DNA of 64,000 nucleotides from Rhizobium lusitanum (lineage in GTDB: Bacteria > Pseudomonadota > Alphaproteobacteria > Rhizobiales > Rhizobiaceae). The stretch covers positions 930,001 to 994,000 of the forward strand of contig NZ_CP050308.1 in assembly GCF_014189535.1 (NCBI RefSeq), in the 5' to 3' direction. The position numbers were made by a program, and so were the translations under genes. Every line of letters begins with the position of its first letter. Position 1 is the first letter of the stretch. Below the pieces are notes generated by a model, which was not told the origin of the DNA, did not search any database, and saw only the letters and a program-made list of their open reading frames with translations. Below are positions 18,474 to 26,521 of this stretch, one piece after another.

Positions 18474-19084
18474 ATTGCAACGTCTATCACTGGCATACCT
18501 TTCGAATTGATGGCAGAAATCACCCAGCGCATTCGGGGGATTTCATCAAGTTGTTTTCAAATGTTGTGATCACGGCGTTTCTGTTGCCGCTGCTGATCAG
18601 TTGTGGAGCCTTCGACCCGCCGATCGTGACGGCTTGCGAGGAAAATCTGAAGCCTGAACTCGTGGCACCGTCAAGCTATGAGCGTAATAGGTTCATCCCC
18701 GGCGAGAGGCCTGCCACCAGAGCCGAACTCGACGAGGAATTACGGCATCCCGATCTGAAAAAATTCTACCTGAAGGAGTTTGATACGGGAGCGCTGAAGC
18801 CAGTAATTTATACCGGAATCCTGAACTTCAGCGCATCGAACAGGAATGCTGACCGCGTCACGACAACGGTTACTTGCCGATACTTCTCCACCGACGGCCG
18901 CACGTCCCAAATTGCGATTTGGTCAGTCGTCCCGTCACCCGTGGATGCCTCCGCTTTTTCCCAGATAATACGGGACATCGGCAACGATCCGCCCCCGACG
19001 GAGGAAGAGAGGTTGCGAAACTCGAAGCCAATCGCCCCTTATGCGGGGTGGATTCGCGACACGCTTAGACGTGTCTTCGGCTGA
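18470..19084 (+). CDS. putative lipoprotein, cassette copy 1
   Basis: A 204-residue protein with a lipoprotein-type leader: VVITAFLLPLLISCGAFDPP, where the Cys of LISC would be lipidated. The annotated ATG at 18470 overlaps the preceding stop, but the leader is about 30 residues inside, so an internal start near 18550 is possible. The mature part begins IVTACEENLKPELVAPSSYE and matches the 19996-20457 protein (IVQSCEAGLKRKLTSPSGY). A late VTCRYFSTDGR segment holds another Cys, aligned with ISKCTYVGNDA in the paralogue. Function unknown; likely an envelope protein made from the prophage. Confidence 0.6.
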   Translation: MNCNVYHWHTFRIDGRNHPAHSGDFIKLFSNVVITAFLLPLLISCGAFDPPIVTACEENLKPELVAPSSYERNRFIPGERPATRAELDEELRHPDLKKFYLKEFDTGALKPVIYTGILNFSASNRNADRVTTTVTCRYFSTDGRTSQIAIWSVVPSPVDASAFSQIIRDIGNDPPPTEEERLRNSKPIAPYAGWIRDTLRRVFG

Positions 19085-19125
19085 GTACCGATATCTAAGA
19101 GTTTAGATCAACTTGTGGGGGCAAC

Positions 19126-19512
19126 ATGCGCCGATTAATTTTCGCAACTTTCATGTGTACGATAAGCGGCATTGCTATCGCTGGAGACGACCCAAAACTC
19201 GCAGAACTAACGACTGCGTTTACTAATGCCAGTTACGCCAGCCTGAGTGCCGCCTATTTTTGCCGCAACGGCATCGGCGTTGATTCATATCTAAAAGTGC
19301 GCAAGGCAGTTGAAGCGGGATTGGTCAATATAACTGGAAGCGCCGACCTTGCGCGCCAGATTATGGATGAATGGGAAAAAAAGATGGCGCGCGACCCACT
19401 TTACAAGAATCCCAAGGTCACAGTTGATAAGTGCAGTGATTTACTGATGGAGCGATATCACAAACTGGATGCGGCTTTCGATGCTATTGCAAATAGGAAA
19501 AATACGCGCTGA
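19126..19512 (+). CDS. secreted small Cys protein, cassette copy 2
   Basis: A 128-residue protein with a short signal peptide (MRRLIFATFMCTISGIAIAG, cleavage near AIA-GD) and a strong GGGGG ribosome site. The mature part is about the same size as the copy at 18066 and shares the AAYxCRxxxGxxxYxxxRxxxE pattern and a late Cys (VDKCSDLLMERY). The pairing of this type of gene with a lipoprotein gene occurs twice in the cassette, which implies the two products act together. No known family is recognised. Confidence 0.6.
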   Translation: MRRLIFATFMCTISGIAIAGDDPKLAELTTAFTNASYASLSAAYFCRNGIGVDSYLKVRKAVEAGLVNITGSADLARQIMDEWEKKMARDPLYKNPKVTVDKCSDLLMERYHKLDAAFDAIANRKNTR

Positions 19513-19585
19513 CACTTTAATGAATGAATTACGAATTACGGTGACAGTGCACTCAATAAGCTTTCAGATCTGACCAACGCAATCG

Positions 19586-19890
19586 ATGGCCGGCTTCGCT
19601 CGTATCGTCGTTCCTAATATTCCACATCACGTCACCCAACGCGGCAACGGGCGGGCGCAAACCTTCGTCTGCGATGATGACTATGCGCTCTATCGCGATC
19701 TCCTCACCCATCATTGTCGTGCCGCTGGCGTAGAGATCTGGGGCTGGGGGTGATGCCCAACCATGTTCACCTCATCCTTATTCCAGCGGATGCTGATGGT
19801 ATTCGCCGCGCACTATCTCGCGTTCATCGCATCTATGCCGGCCATATCCATGCAAGGCTGCGCCGGACCGGTCATTTAAGGCAGGCCTAG
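19586..19890 (+). pseudogene. REP-associated / IS200-like transposase remnant
   Basis: The start MAGFARIVVPNIPHHVTQRG and the segment FVCDDDYALYRDLLTHHCR are the N-terminus of a Y1-type TnpA-REP transposase. The frame then reaches a TGA near 19752. The next expected motif, MPNHVHLILIP (His-x-His of the HUH site), continues in another frame and ends at a stop after GHLRQA. A one-base shift and loss of the C-terminal half, including the catalytic Tyr region, make it inactive. It lies between the two secreted-protein gene pairs. Confidence 0.75.
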
Positions 19891-20016
19891 AAGTCACCGA
19901 TTGAGGTTCTGATATCGTCGATCTGAATACTGCTGCCCAGAATTGCAATATCTCCCCACTGGTACCCGTTTCAAAAAGGTGCGAAATACAACCCCATGTA
20001 TCGCCTGGGGGATTCC

Positions 20017-20457
20017 ATGAACTCAATTTGGAGATTAGCTCCGCTGCTTTTTCTGCTGCCACTATTGAGCAGTTGCAACTTCTTCGACTCAAAGATTGTT
20101 CAGTCGTGCGAAGCAGGCCTTAAAAGGAAGCTAACTTCGCCGTCGGGATATAAGCGCATCGAGATCACACAGCATGAGTCAACTCTCAGTCGGCTAGAAT
20201 ACGCGGCTTATCTTGCCGATAGAGAGCAGCGCATATATGGCGGCAAGCCGGTGCTGACCGAGACGTTTTTGCGGGACTTTGACGAAGGCCGACAAAAGCC
20301 TGTTTTGTTTACTCTCTATATCGACTACGACGAGCCGAATACTTACGGCACGCCCATACGGCACATTTCAAAATGCACTTATGTCGGCAATGACGCTTCT
20401 AACGTTTTGGAACAAGATGTATCAGTGGATGGTATGTCATGGGCGGATTTGCATTGA
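20017..20457 (+). CDS. putative lipoprotein, cassette copy 2
   Basis: A 146-residue protein starting at ATG 20017 with GGGG upstream. The leader MNSIWRLAPLLFLLPLLSSC ends in a lipobox (LSSC), so it should be anchored in the membrane through that Cys. The mature part (IVQSCEAGLKRKLTSPSGYK) is paralogous to the lipoprotein at 18470. A later DEGRQKPVLFTLYIDYDEPN corresponds to DTGALKPVIYTGILNFSASN of that copy. It converges with the leftward tail chaperone gene, whose stop is 48 bases away. Function unknown. Confidence 0.6.
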   Translation: MNSIWRLAPLLFLLPLLSSCNFFDSKIVQSCEAGLKRKLTSPSGYKRIEITQHESTLSRLEYAAYLADREQRIYGGKPVLTETFLRDFDEGRQKPVLFTLYIDYDEPNTYGTPIRHISKCTYVGNDASNVLEQDVSVDGMSWADLH

Positions 20458-20505
20458 TCGTATCGTCGGCAAAATCGCAGAAAAATTGTTCGAAGAGCAA
20501 AATGA

Positions 20506-21236
20506 TTACCCCGCCTCCCGCGCCCTGATCGCCTCCGTTTCCTCCTCCACCGCCTGGCAATAACGCCCGTCCATCGCCTTCAGCACGGCGATGTCCTCGC
20601 GGCGCAGGAGGTTGCCGGTCAGTTGCAGCCAGGCCAGCATCTCCTGGTGGGAGAGCGGCGCCGGGCCGGAAAAACCGGGGGCCTGCGCCGAACGGAGGTC
20701 CCAGAACCAGTCCCAGAGCGCATGGCCGGCCTCCGGCACCTCGGCCTCCGGGCTGACAAGCTCGAAGGCCTCGTTGCGTTCGCGCCGGGTCTCTCCGTTT
20801 GCGTCGCGCACGCAATCATAGCGTGCGACGATCCCTACGGCTTCGGAAAGCCCTTCGGCAAGCTCTTCATAAAATTTGCGCGGTCCTCCGAGGCGCCGGC
20901 CACCTGATCGTAGATCCAGCCGGCTTCCTCGACGACTTCGCGAGCCTTCTCGAAGGAGAGCACCGGCTGCTCGCCCTTCCACTGCTGCTCGCCCCAGCTC
21001 CAGGAAGCGATGGCGGCGGCGGCCTTGTCGAGATATTCGGCCTCGACCTTGCTAGTGGTCAGCTTCTTCTTGCGGCTGGCGAGGAAGCGGTCGCTATGCT
21101 GGCGAACGATCTTCTTCACCTCGTTGCTCTCGGCCGAGCGGATCATGAAGGAGATGCCGAGCGGCTCTTCGCTGGCCGGATGCAGGAGCTGCAGTTCGAA
21201 GAGATCTTCGGAATTGACGAGATTGGAGATATCCAA
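20506..21236 (-). CDS. tail assembly chaperone, -1 frameshift product (lambda GT-like)
   Basis: The upstream frame (21236 down) and the downstream frame (to 20506) overlap. A canonical X-XXY-YYZ heptamer, A-AAT-TTT, sits at 20877-20871 in the zero frame. A -1 slip there joins residue 122 (Phe) of the first frame to YEELAEGLSEAVG in the second, giving a fused protein of about 243 residues. In lambda-type phages a short chaperone (G) and its frameshift extension (GT) bind the tape measure during tail assembly, and lie between the tail tube and tape measure genes, exactly as here. The C-terminal extension is rich in Glu/Ala/Arg. Frame choice and coordinates are seen directly; the recoding is inferred. 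Confidence 0.7.
20835..21236 (-). CDS. tail assembly chaperone, short form (lambda G-like)
   Basis: A 133-residue product made when no frameshift occurs. It starts MDISNLVNSEDLFELQLLHP and has a mixed alpha/beta N-terminus followed by a charged helical part (KKIVRQHSDRFLASRKKKLT). It ends SLPKGFPKP at a TAG about 34 bases after the slippery heptamer. It follows the tail tube gene and precedes the tape measure gene, separated from the latter by the inserted cassette. No enzymatic role is expected. Confidence 0.7.
   Translation of the reverse strand: MDISNLVNSEDLFELQLLHPASEEPLGISFMIRSAESNEVKKIVRQHSDRFLASRKKKLTTSKVEAEYLDKAAAAIASWSWGEQQWKGEQPVLSFEKAREVVEEAGWIYDQVAGASEDRANFMKSLPKGFPKP
20871..20877 (-). 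promoter_or_regulatory. -1 ribosomal frameshift slippery heptamer A-AAT-TTT
   Basis: On the minus strand the codons GCA AAT TTT ATG hold the heptamer AAATTTT in the phase X-XXY-YYZ. A slip to AAA TTT continues as TAT GAA GAG in the downstream open frame. The downstream frame is open far upstream and downstream of the site and the zero frame stops 34 bases later. Confidence 0.7.
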
Positions 21237-21312
21237 GGAAACACCTTATCGGTTGACTATGAGAATGGCCGCGCGCCCGACTGAGCGCGCGCGAGGCTTC
21301 GCGAGATCGCGC

Positions 21313-21798
21313 TTACGGCGCGGTGACGGGATCGACGCGGATCGGCAGCTGGTTGAGGCCGATCTTGAATTTCTCCAGATCGAAATCGTCGGAGCCGCCG
21401 CCGGGATAGAGCGGGCCGGAAACGACGCCGCGCGAATAGAAGACCGTGTTGGTCTTGCCCTGCGGCGCATCGTTGCGCTCGACCTTGATCGCGATGTTGT
21501 TGATGTTCAGCGGATCGCCAAAGGTGCGCAGGATGATCTGGCCGGCATCGTCGGCGATGGAGGCAACTTCAAGCTCCGGGTCGCCCGCATTGGAGACGCC
21601 CTTCTGCTTCTGCTGTACCGGCTCGTCCAGCGTATTGTAGTTGTTGATGGTGGAGTCGGAGCCGAAATCGCCGATATTGCCGACCTTGCCGACCTGCACC
21701 CAGGTCAGCGCGGCATAGGCGCTGGCCGTCAGGTCGGTATTTTGGGCGGTCTCGCATACGTAGACCTTGGAGCCCTTCTTCGTGCTTTTATTCGCCAT
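21313..21798 (-). CDS. major tail tube protein
   Basis: A 161-residue protein that would polymerise into the tail tube. It starts MANKSTKKGSKVYVCETAQN and has the repeated beta-strands of siphoviral tube proteins (VGKVGNIGDFGSDSTINNYN, then NAGDPELEVASIADDAGQII). The size, and its place between the tail terminator gene and the frameshifted chaperone genes, are the standard arrangement. The start follows a SD-like AGAGATGATCC stretch. Confidence 0.75.
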   Translation of the reverse strand: MANKSTKKGSKVYVCETAQNTDLTASAYAALTWVQVGKVGNIGDFGSDSTINNYNTLDEPVQQKQKGVSNAGDPELEVASIADDAGQIILRTFGDPLNINNIAIKVERNDAPQGKTNTVFYSRGVVSGPLYPGGGSDDFDLEKFKIGLNQLPIRVDPVTAP

Positions 21799-21801
21799 GG
21801 A

Positions 21802-22233
21802 TCATCTCTCCGGTTCAAAGGCGGTGTAGGGAACGGTGACCGGTATTTGCACCCGGTCATCCTCTTGGATCGGGCCTGCGGCCCACGGCTCGCCGCTGAT
21901 CGTGATCTTCACGCCAGAGGCAAACAGCGTCTTGTTGTTGAAATGGTCGATCACCAGGCCGGCGGCATCGAGCGGCTTGATCAGCCCGCCGCCGGCCTTC
22001 CAATAGACAGAAACCTGCAAAAGCCCGCGCTTCTGCTGCGGATCGTCGCCCAGCGTCACCTGCCGCGGCTGGGCGGGTAGGAAGCTGACGGCGAGATAAT
22101 TATCCGGCTTACTTTCCCCCGCGGGCGGAAAGGCGATGCCGGGCTGCGCCACCGGCAGTGGCGGGGTAAAGGCCAGCGCCGCCAGATGGTCCAGCAGTGC
22201 CGCCAGAATGAGAGCGTCCGTTGCCGTCGCCAT
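21802..22233 (-). CDS. tail terminator / tail completion protein
   Basis: A 143-residue protein just upstream of the tail tube gene, where lambda gpU-like tail terminators (DUF4128 type) are found. Segments LAVSFLPAQPRQVTLGDDPQ and GLLQVSVYWKAGGGLIKPLD followed by VIDHFNNKT are typical of that family. It would cap the end of the growing tail and contact the head connector. The stop is 3 bases from the next start, so they are co-translated. Confidence 0.6.
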   Translation of the reverse strand: MATATDALILAALLDHLAALAFTPPLPVAQPGIAFPPAGESKPDNYLAVSFLPAQPRQVTLGDDPQQKRGLLQVSVYWKAGGGLIKPLDAAGLVIDHFNNKTLFASGVKITISGEPWAAGPIQEDDRVQIPVTVPYTAFEPER

Positions 22234-22271
22234 GCGTCACCCATATCTATGATGTTGAAAGTCTCGATCGG

Positions 22272-22682
22272 TCAGTCCGTCTCGCGGACGGCCCGCTCGA
22301 CAATGTCGCGCCATTCCTGCGCGGTGCGGCGCACCATGCCGTGCCCTGCCTCGCCATCGCGGCCATATTCGACCTCGGCCGCATAGGGCACGGTAAAGCC
22401 CATATAGATCATGCCGCCAAGTGGCACCCCGAGGCTTGCCGGGTTGACCGCCTCGGCATCGGAATCACTCGAAGCATCGCCGGAGGATGCTCCGGTGTTG
22501 ACAACCGGCATCGCGGAGCCGGAAACCTGAAACGAATTCACCAGCGCACCGCTGGCATTCGGAGTTCGTTCGATGACCGTTTCGGCCAGCAGTCGCGTGG
22601 ACGTCTGGACCACATCCTCCATCCGCCGCTTGGTCTTTTCAGCCCAGGCAGCGACAGAGGCGGAGAAATCGGAAGAGGCCAT
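22272..22682 (-). CDS. HK97 gp10-like head-tail / neck protein
   Basis: A 136-residue protein with a helical N-terminus (FSASVAAWAEKTKRRMEDVV) and the typical gp10-family motif RTPNASGALVNSF followed by VPYAAEVEYGRDGEAGHGMV. The family forms part of the connector or minor tail ring. The order connector, gp10-like, terminator, tube matches HK97-type phages. No unusual feature. Confidence 0.65.
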   Translation of the reverse strand: MASSDFSASVAAWAEKTKRRMEDVVQTSTRLLAETVIERTPNASGALVNSFQVSGSAMPVVNTGASSGDASSDSDAEAVNPASLGVPLGGMIYMGFTVPYAAEVEYGRDGEAGHGMVRRTAQEWRDIVERAVRETD

Positions 22683-22710
22683 TGCTTCAGCCCTTTGAAA
22701 TGATTCAGCA

Positions 22711-22923
22711 TCACCGTTCGGATGAACGAGCGCGCTTTTTGAAATTCAGAAAGGTCAGCGCGCCATAACGCGCGCGGATCGCGGAAGCGGCGCCTCTATC
22801 GGCCAGCCTCTCCGTCACCATCCGCTCGATCTCCGGCGACGATAACAATCGCTCCAGCCTCCGGATCAGCCGGACAAGCAACCAAAGCGCAAGCACGGCC
22901 CTGAAACGAGCAACCGCACTCAC
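22711..22923 (-). CDS. small basic phage protein
   Basis: A 70-residue protein from a GTG whose bases overlap the preceding stop (GTGA). The N-terminus is hydrophobic (RFRAVLALWLLVRLIRRLER) and the rest basic, ending FLNFKKRARSSER. A membrane helix or amphipathic helix is likely. It fills the gap between two head-tail joining genes and has no recognised family. The longer frame running further upstream lies opposite the well supported connector gene. Confidence 0.4.
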   Translation of the reverse strand: MSAVARFRAVLALWLLVRLIRRLERLLSSPEIERMVTERLADRGAASAIRARYGALTFLNFKKRARSSER

Positions 22924-23276
22924 CGGCGCACCTGCAACTGCCAAAACACGGCAATGCCGCCCGGTGACAGCGGCTGCACATCGACAATCGCGTGCTCGAC
23001 ACCGGCAATCACCAACCTGTCGGCAAGCGTCGGCTCGATCGAGAGCCCCGCCGTCGAAAGATAGACCATCCGGCCACCGCGCTGGATCAGCGTGCCACCG
23101 ATATGCGCTTGGGTATTGTCGAGATCGACCAGCATGCAAGCGAAGTCTTCGCTCGTCTGCACGGGGTCGTAGTCCGGACCGGAAGCCGTGATGCGCCGGA
23201 GTTGGCCCTGCTGGCCGAACTTGGCAATCAGCTGCTCCGCGGTCGCCCGGGTTTTCGCATAGTCGAAACCAGCCAT
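22920..23276 (-). CDS. phage head closure / head-tail connector protein
   Basis: A 118-residue protein beginning at an ATG overlapping the preceding stop (TGATG). Its beta-rich pattern (GQLRRITASGPDYDPVQTSE, then IVDVQPLSPGGIAVFWQLQV) matches the small head-closure proteins of HK97- and SPP1-like phages. Its place between the adaptor and the gp10-like gene supports this. A GTG three bases further upstream is an alternative start. Confidence 0.6.
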   Translation of the reverse strand: MAGFDYAKTRATAEQLIAKFGQQGQLRRITASGPDYDPVQTSEDFACMLVDLDNTQAHIGGTLIQRGGRMVYLSTAGLSIEPTLADRLVIAGVEHAIVDVQPLSPGGIAVFWQLQVRR

Positions 23277-23773
23277 CACACCACCAGAATGCCCGGCAGA
23301 ACCGGACGTAGGAAGGGATAAAGCAAACCGTCGAGCATGGTCAGTACAGGCCTTGCGGCAGTGATGCTGTCGTCGAGCGAACTGGCGACGGCATATTCCG
23401 TCTCCAGCGGCCCGACCTTCTCGCGCTTGACGGTCTGTGCCGCTGTGACCACGGGCGTCAGGCTGCCGGGATCAGCAAGTTCGACCACGGCAACCTCATA
23501 GGCAGCATAAATCACCGGCAGCGGCACGACGTCGTCGGGGACAGCCTCGCCGTTCGCCGTCACAGCCGCCCTGCGTGGCCAGGACAGTGGCTGCTCATAG
23601 CCGCCAGCACGAAGACCTGGAAAACGCGGCTCATAAAGGCCATCCACGACTTGCGACCCGCGCACCAGCGCAGCCGTGCGATCATTTTCACCAGCCGCGG
23701 CCCAGGTCACATTGCCTCGATCGGCAAAATAGAGATCGGCAGCATCGAGCGTGCCATAGAAAGCTGCGGGCAT
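23276..23773 (-). CDS. phage head-tail adaptor (DnaT-like family)
   Basis: A 165-residue helical protein directly downstream of the capsid gene. It starts MPAAFYGTLDAADLYFADRG, and the sequences RFPGLRAGGYEQPLSWPR, VIYAAYEVAVVELADPGSL and VGPLETEYA are the pattern of the DnaT-like/gp6-type head-tail adaptor proteins, which dock onto the portal. The order capsid, adaptor, closure protein is standard. The stop overlaps the next gene start. Confidence 0.65.
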   Translation of the reverse strand: MPAAFYGTLDAADLYFADRGNVTWAAAGENDRTAALVRGSQVVDGLYEPRFPGLRAGGYEQPLSWPRRAAVTANGEAVPDDVVPLPVIYAAYEVAVVELADPGSLTPVVTAAQTVKREKVGPLETEYAVASSLDDSITAARPVLTMLDGLLYPFLRPVLPGILVV

Positions 23774-23841
23774 AAGAGCTCCAGTCTATCAATGAAGAAG
23801 GCGGATGCCTCCCCCGCCGAAACGGAGGGAGGACGCTAAAC

Positions 23842-24813
23842 TCACGCCGCCGTCGTGATCTCGTCGCCATAGGCCATGGCCGCCGGCAGGCGCACTTCCG
23901 TGCCGCCGGTGCGGGCGATTATGCCGGTTTCGAAGCTCATGATCGACTTCTGGCGCGGCTGCAGCACGCGACGCGGCATCGGCAGATGGAAGCGCAGCAC
24001 CTCGGGATCTCGGCGGTAGACCACCATACGGCCACCGCCATCCTGTGATGCGGTCGCAAGCTCGCGCAACGGCTGGATATCCAGTGGCAGGCCAGTTTCG
24101 GCGGTATAGACATTGCCCCGGCGCAGGAATTCCAGAACGCTGATGTAGCCATCGGTATCGGCAAGTCGCTTGGTGGCGATCAACCGAAATGCTTCCGGCG
24201 GCAGGCGCAAGCTGTCCACCCACTCCACTTCGCCGGTGCTCAAGCGCACGCCGCCGATCAGATCGTTGACATCGCGCAGGATCTGATCGGCGGTCTTGGC
24301 CGACCAATGGGTTGATGAGCTGGCGCCATCGGCGGCGACATCGACACGCGAGACGTTCGGATCGTTGACGAAACCGGTCCAGCCCTTCTCCACCGAACCG
24401 ACCATGGCAACGGAATTCAGCAGACGCTCAATCTTGTCGGCGGCAAAGATGGCGTTGGAGGCATTGAGGTCGAGATTGTAGAGCGCGGCCTGATTGACCT
24501 CCTCCAGGTTCCATTCCCAGCCGGAGCCGATCATCGCGAAATCATGGCTGGCGCTGTCACGCGTCGATTGGTTGAAGGGCATGTCCGTGCCGGCGCCGGA
24601 AAGGAACTTCGCTTCGCCCGCGCTGTCGACGGTGAAGAAGGTCGTACCGGCGGCCCATTCATTGCCCTCGGTGACAACGGGCACATGCAGTCCGTAATTA
24701 AAGGTCGGATAGCGGCGCTGGTAGATGCGCGTCTCGATATTGCGGCCCTGCGCGATGACGAAGGAATAGGCCGCCTGGGCATCGGCGAAATGCTGTCGAA
24801 CGAACTGGTTCAT
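23842..24813 (-). CDS. major capsid protein (DUF2184 type)
   Basis: A 323-residue capsid protein, cytoplasmic until assembly. It begins MNQFVRQHFADAQAAYSFVI and holds stretches typical of the DUF2184 capsid family, among them YQRRYPTFNYGLHVPVVTEG and SGWEWNLEEVNQAALYNLDL, then GWTGFVNDPN. The C-terminus (MSFETGIIARTGGTEVRLPA) is also typical. The fold is expected to be HK97-like; there is no N-terminal scaffold domain, in keeping with a separate scaffold or protease gene upstream. Length fits the family. Confidence 0.8.
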   Translation of the reverse strand: MNQFVRQHFADAQAAYSFVIAQGRNIETRIYQRRYPTFNYGLHVPVVTEGNEWAAGTTFFTVDSAGEAKFLSGAGTDMPFNQSTRDSASHDFAMIGSGWEWNLEEVNQAALYNLDLNASNAIFAADKIERLLNSVAMVGSVEKGWTGFVNDPNVSRVDVAADGASSSTHWSAKTADQILRDVNDLIGGVRLSTGEVEWVDSLRLPPEAFRLIATKRLADTDGYISVLEFLRRGNVYTAETGLPLDIQPLRELATASQDGGGRMVVYRRDPEVLRFHLPMPRRVLQPRQKSIMSFETGIIARTGGTEVRLPAAMAYGDEITTAA

Positions 24814-24816
24814 GAA

Positions 24817-25287
24817 TTAGGCGCTCCTGTGCTTCAGCGAGATTTCGACGATGTCGCCGTTCCCACCGCTCGTGTCGAAGAAACAATCGGGAATGGGGCC
24901 GACGATGCCGGAACCGGCCACGTTGACGTAGGCGTTGGTGGTCGGGTTGTAGTAGACGGCATCGCCATCAGCGACCGCGCCGCCCGCCCGCACATACATC
25001 TGGCCGGCGGTCAGGAATGCGCCGGTGACGAATTGCGCATAGCCGTCGACCTGCGTCGCACCGGGCAACACGGTCGGCGTCAGCACGGCAATGCCGAGAA
25101 ACTTGCCACCGGCGGCAAAGGGCGCGACACCGTGATCGGCGAGACCGCGCTGGGCCGGCTGGCCGAACTTGATGCCGGCGGCATTTTCCACCGTGCGGCT
25201 GATCTTGTTGGATTTTTCCTCGGAAGCGATCTGCCCGTGCAGGCCCTTCTGAGGAGCGTTTCCATAAGTGGTCTGGTAAGTCGCCAT
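24817..25287 (-). CDS. head decoration / structural cement protein
   Basis: A 156-residue protein starting MATYQTTYGNAPQKGLHGQI at 25287 with AAAAAGGAGA upstream; the open frame further upstream is Ser/Arg-rich and not convincing. The later sequence AYVNVAGSGIVGPIPDCFFD and AGGAVADGDAVYYNPTTNA follow the pattern of gp24-like cement proteins that stabilise DUF2184-type capsids. It lies between the protease/scaffold and capsid genes and ends 3 bases before the capsid start, as these do. Confidence 0.65.
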   Translation of the reverse strand: MATYQTTYGNAPQKGLHGQIASEEKSNKISRTVENAAGIKFGQPAQRGLADHGVAPFAAGGKFLGIAVLTPTVLPGATQVDGYAQFVTGAFLTAGQMYVRAGGAVADGDAVYYNPTTNAYVNVAGSGIVGPIPDCFFDTSGGNGDIVEISLKHRSA

Positions 25288-25315
25288 TGAAGCGTCTCCT
25301 TTTTCGTTGACCTGG

Positions 25316-26452
25316 TTAAACGGGATTGGCCGGTTGATGCGCGGACTGCAGGTCGCGCACCATGGCGGCATAGGCGCTGAAGGCTGCGGAGATCGACGTC
25401 TGCGGCGGCGTGATGCCGCCTCTAACGGCGGCAGCGAAGAGATCCGGCGTTTCGCGGACGGCGTCGGCGAGCATGTCGAAGCGAGCATCGATGTAAGCTT
25501 CAGACCTGCCTTCGACCGCACCCTCCCCGATCTTCGCGACGACGACCGCCTTGCGGATCGCCGCGTCCGAAAGGCCCACAGTCTTCACCTCGCCGACGAT
25601 TGCCTTGGCAAGCCCGATGAGATCGGCGCGAGCCTCGGCTCGCCGTTCGATCTCGACATCGCTCACGAGGTTCGCCTTGACGGCGTCAAGCTCGGCATCA
25701 CGGATAGCGATGGCCTTCTGATAGGCGGCATCGGTCGCCGTGATCTGGGCCTTGGCATCGGCAAGTTGTCGCTGGAGCTCCGCGATAAGCTCCGAAACCT
25801 GATCGCTGACTTCAATCCCGATGCCATCGACGGTATTTGTCCTTGTGGGCATCATCCCTTCCTTGTTTTCGTGCTGATCGGAAATGGGGCGTGGGGCTGC
25901 GAGAGGAGCGCAGCCCCACGGTGCAGCGGCATCGCCGATGCGGACTTTCGATCCCGCTCGGCCACGGCGCACAATGGCGATATGATTGATCCGAATGTTC
26001 TTCTGGACGGCGTCGTAGGCCTCTCCGGCGGATGTCACGCCCGCGATGAAGTCGAGATCGCAGACATAACCGGCGGAAAGCTCCTGCTTGCCGCTCTCGA
26101 TGTCCTGGATCGCCGCCTCGTCGCTGACCATCAGCGGCACGCGAATGAAGATGCCCTCACCGGCAATCTCATCGCCAGTTTGCCCGACGGAGTACTTCTT
26201 CCAGTTTTCCGAGGTAACCATTTCCGGCGGATGTTCATTTGTCACCGGCCGGTGAGCAGCGCTCTTCAGCGTGTCCTCGGAAAACACTTCCGCGCCCGGC
26301 CGATAGACGCGCACGGTGCGCATCTCCGGCCGGCCGATTTCCGCACCAAGATAGTTTTGAATACCCGTCCGGGCGACCCGGGCATCGGCGACAAGATAGC
26401 CGTCGCCGGTCCGCCGCGTTCCCGCGACGGTGACAATGTCTGTGAAATTCAT
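25316..26452 (-). CDS. DUF2213 protein, probable prohead protease/scaffold
   Basis: A 378-residue protein. The first about 180 residues are DUF2213-like, with RTGIQNYLGAEIGRPE, then VTNEHPPEMVTSENWKKYSV and KQELSAGYVCDLDF (a SxGY-type motif common in phage proteases). A Pro/Ala-rich linker leads to a C-terminal helical region (VSELIAELQRQLADAKAQI) resembling a scaffold. Fused protease-scaffold proteins mature and assemble the capsid. It lies between portal and decoration genes, the normal place. Activity is inferred from family and position. Confidence 0.7.
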   Translation of the reverse strand: MNFTDIVTVAGTRRTGDGYLVADARVARTGIQNYLGAEIGRPEMRTVRVYRPGAEVFSEDTLKSAAHRPVTNEHPPEMVTSENWKKYSVGQTGDEIAGEGIFIRVPLMVSDEAAIQDIESGKQELSAGYVCDLDFIAGVTSAGEAYDAVQKNIRINHIAIVRRGRAGSKVRIGDAAAPWGCAPLAAPRPISDQHENKEGMMPTRTNTVDGIGIEVSDQVSELIAELQRQLADAKAQITATDAAYQKAIAIRDAELDAVKANLVSDVEIERRAEARADLIGLAKAIVGEVKTVGLSDAAIRKAVVVAKIGEGAVEGRSEAYIDARFDMLADAVRETPDLFAAAVRGGITPPQTSISAAFSAYAAMVRDLQSAHQPANPV

Positions 26453-26521
26453 GATTGGATATCCCTTGGTCGGAGCCGACTTTGGTTGATGGGTATGTCT
26501 TCGGGCTATGAAGAGGCTGCG

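Noticed and set aside
18470..20457. Phage tail fibre or tape measure extension on the plus strand
   Set aside because: The products have lipoprotein or signal peptides and are paralogous to each other; nothing resembles a tail protein.
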